This document shows, one piece after another, positions 12,924 through 14,337 of a DNA stretch of 14,337 nucleotides. Within the stretch, counting starts at the first letter, position 1. Every line of letters begins with the position of its first letter. Source of the DNA: an uncultured Akkermansia sp. (GTDB taxonomy: Bacteria; Verrucomicrobiota; Verrucomicrobiia; Verrucomicrobiales; Akkermansiaceae); NCBI GenBank assembly GCA_947585525.1, contig CANPXA010000022.1:1-14337 (forward strand), in the 5' to 3' direction. The position numbers were made by a program, and so were the translations under genes. A model generated the notes under the pieces. The model ran no database searches. It worked only from the letters and a program-made list of their open reading frames with translations, and was not told the origin of the DNA.

Positions 12924-14337
12924 GACACGCGGGTTGCCGGTTCATTCTTGATTCGCGCGAGAATGAGCTCGGTGACGAGTTTGGGGTTAGGCTTGGGATT
13001 GGCAGCTTTCATGACCTTGCCGGTCAGAGCGTTCACGAGTTTCGCGTTGCCTTCCCGTACAAGTTGCACCATATCCTCATTCTCTGCCAGCACGGCATCC
13101 ACCATCGCTTCCAGCTCGCCGGCATCCGCTTTCTTGTAGCCCAAGGAATCAGCTGCAACCTGAGCGGACAGCTCCGGATGAACCCACATGGAATCCAACA
13201 CCTCACGAGCTTGACTGGTGGAAAGTACCCCCTGCTCCACAAGCCCGATAAGTTCAGCCAGCGCCGCCGGGGTCAATGGGCAATCTGATGCGGAAATTCC
13301 CTTCTCAGCGAGAGTGGCGGTGAGAGTGTTGAGCACCCAGTTTGCAGCTTTACGTGCGGGTGCTCCCTCCCGTACGAGGTCCTCAAAGAAAGCGCACAGT
13401 GACGTGTCGCTGACGAGCGTCGTCGCATCCGCTGATGGCAATCCGTATGCCTCCATCAGCCGCTTGCGACGTGCGTCCGGCAGCTCCGGCACCTCTTCCT
13501 GCGCTCGTTGCACGAGAGGAGCCGTGTGGACGGGGATGAGATCGGGACAGGTGTGGTAGCGGTAATCGTGGGCGTTCTCTTTGGTACGCATGACAATGCT
13601 TTCCCCGAGAGCATCGTCCCAGCGACGAGTGGACTGGACTTGGGCGATACCGGCATCCAGTTCTTCCGCCTGTCGCCGGATCTCGTAGATGAGGGCGCGG
13701 CGGGCTGCGGACATGGAATTGATGTTCTTCATCTCAATTTTGGCGCCCAGCTTTTCCTGATTCCTGGGGCGCAGGGACACATTCACATCGCAGCGCATTT
13801 CTCCCTTTTCCATGTCGGCGTTAGAGATGCCGGCGCAGACCATGATCTGCTGGAGGCTCTTCAGGTAAGCATAAGCCTCATCCGGGGTGTGGATATCCGG
13901 GGCTGAGACAATCTCCATGAGAGGAGTGCCGCCGCGGTTGTAATCCACTAAGGAATAGCCGGCAAAATGCGTAAGCTTGGCTGCATCTTCCTCCAGGTGG
14001 ATATGGTCCAGCCGGACACGGCGCACGATGCCGTCTTGCGTGGATTGAGGTTTTGCATTTGCCGGGAAAGACCACTCATAGAGGGGGACGCCACCACCGA
14101 TGCATAGCGGAAGATCCAACTGACTCGTCTGATAGTTTTTCGGCATATCCGGGTAAAAGTAGTTTTTGCGATCCCACTTGCTCACTTCCGGGATACGGCA
14201 GCCGAGGAGGAGTCCTGCTAAGATCGTTCGTTCAATGGCGTGTTCATTCAATACGGGCAATGCACCCGGCATACCCAAACAGGTGGGGCACACATTTGTG
14301 TTCGGCTCGTAACCGAATCCCGCTCGGCATGAGCAAA
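12920..14337 (-). CDS. gatB: Aspartyl/glutamyl-tRNA amidotransferase subunit B (5' end outside window)
   Basis: GatB is the kinase and tRNA-binding subunit of GatCAB, which converts Asp-tRNA(Asn) or Glu-tRNA(Gln) to the amidated form. The frame is open to the right edge. The GTG at 14293 is an internal valine, because the codons before it read FGYEPNTN, a conserved GatB segment. About 30 N-terminal residues are therefore missing and 471 are visible. Cysteine pairs CSC (14327-14335) and CPTC (14279-14290) form the expected zinc site. RKNYFYPDMPKNYQTSQ, HLEEDAAKLTH, YSLVDYNRGGTPLMEIVS and GEMRCDVNVSLRP mark the kinase domain. The C-terminal YqeY-like tail ends normally (GKVMKAANPKPNP). The presence of GatB implies indirect Asn- and/or Gln-tRNA synthesis. 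gatA and gatC are not in view. The stop overlaps the next gene by 4 bp. Confidence 0.95.
   Translation of the reverse strand, partial: CSCRAGFGYEPNTNVCPTCLGMPGALPVLNEHAIERTILAGLLLGCRIPEVSKWDRKNYFYPDMPKNYQTSQLDLPLCIGGGVPLYEWSFPANAKPQSTQDGIVRRVRLDHIHLEEDAAKLTHFAGYSLVDYNRGGTPLMEIVSAPDIHTPDEAYAYLKSLQQIMVCAGISNADMEKGEMRCDVNVSLRPRNQEKLGAKIEMKNINSMSAARRALIYEIRRQAEELDAGIAQVQSTRRWDDALGESIVMRTKENAHDYRYHTCPDLIPVHTAPLVQRAQEEVPELPDARRKRLMEAYGLPSADATTLVSDTSLCAFFEDLVREGAPARKAANWVLNTLTATLAEKGISASDCPLTPAALAELIGLVEQGVLSTSQAREVLDSMWVHPELSAQVAADSLGYKKADAGELEAMVDAVLAENEDMVQLVREGNAKLVNALTGKVMKAANPKPNPKLVTELILARIKNEPATRVS

Noticed and set aside
14291..14293. GTG as a start codon for gatB
   Set aside because: The frame continues upstream to the window edge with conserved GatB residues (FGYEPNTN and the CSC half of the zinc site), so this GTG is an internal valine.

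Overview
This 14.3-kb window looks like ordinary bacterial chromosome. It is densely packed, with moderate to slightly high G+C and mostly housekeeping genes. The short cysteine-poor S14 protein encoded away from any ribosomal operon, the verrucomicrobial-looking S14 sequence, the FmdB-type zinc ribbon and the canonical TTGACA/TATAAT-type promoters together suggest a member of the PVC group, probably Verrucomicrobiota. The promoters argue against Bacteroidota, which share the 89-residue S14. This placement is an inference from protein flavour, not proof.

Left part (1-3196): the last 34 codons of an unidentified plus-strand gene meet a convergent aquaporin gene (aqpZ, minus). aqpZ and the threonine ammonia-lyase gene ilvA diverge from a compact region holding two good promoters with a 29-bp perfect palindrome lying midway between the two -35 boxes. 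ilvA overlaps maf (nucleotide pyrophosphatase) by 7 bp.

Middle part (3305-11737, all minus): two runs of genes. In transcription order, rpsN (S14, own promoter), fmdB-like and corC-like (CBS/DUF21) form one run. The other is trkH/ktrB, trkA/ktrA, a YqaB-like HAD phosphatase, a Rep/UvrD helicase and a SurA-like periplasmic chaperone/PPIase, with gaps of 6-49 bp that suggest one operon. The trkH promoter places the transcription start on or next to its ATG, so that mRNA is probably leaderless.

Right part: a 0.4-kb non-coding island (11774-12161) carries two imperfect copies of a roughly 40-bp repeat, each followed by a different GC-rich palindrome. The second palindrome is an exact 30-bp copy of the one between aqpZ and ilvA. 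Beyond it lie an unrecognised 253-residue gene and gatB (Asp/Glu-tRNA amidotransferase subunit B), joined by an ATGA stop/start overlap. gatB runs off the right edge.

I found no CRISPR array, tRNA, rRNA, transposase or obvious defence system. The items most worth a second look are the repeated palindrome, the composite repeat island, the leaderless potassium-uptake promoter, the cysteine tail of the aquaporin and the gatB-coupled orphan gene.
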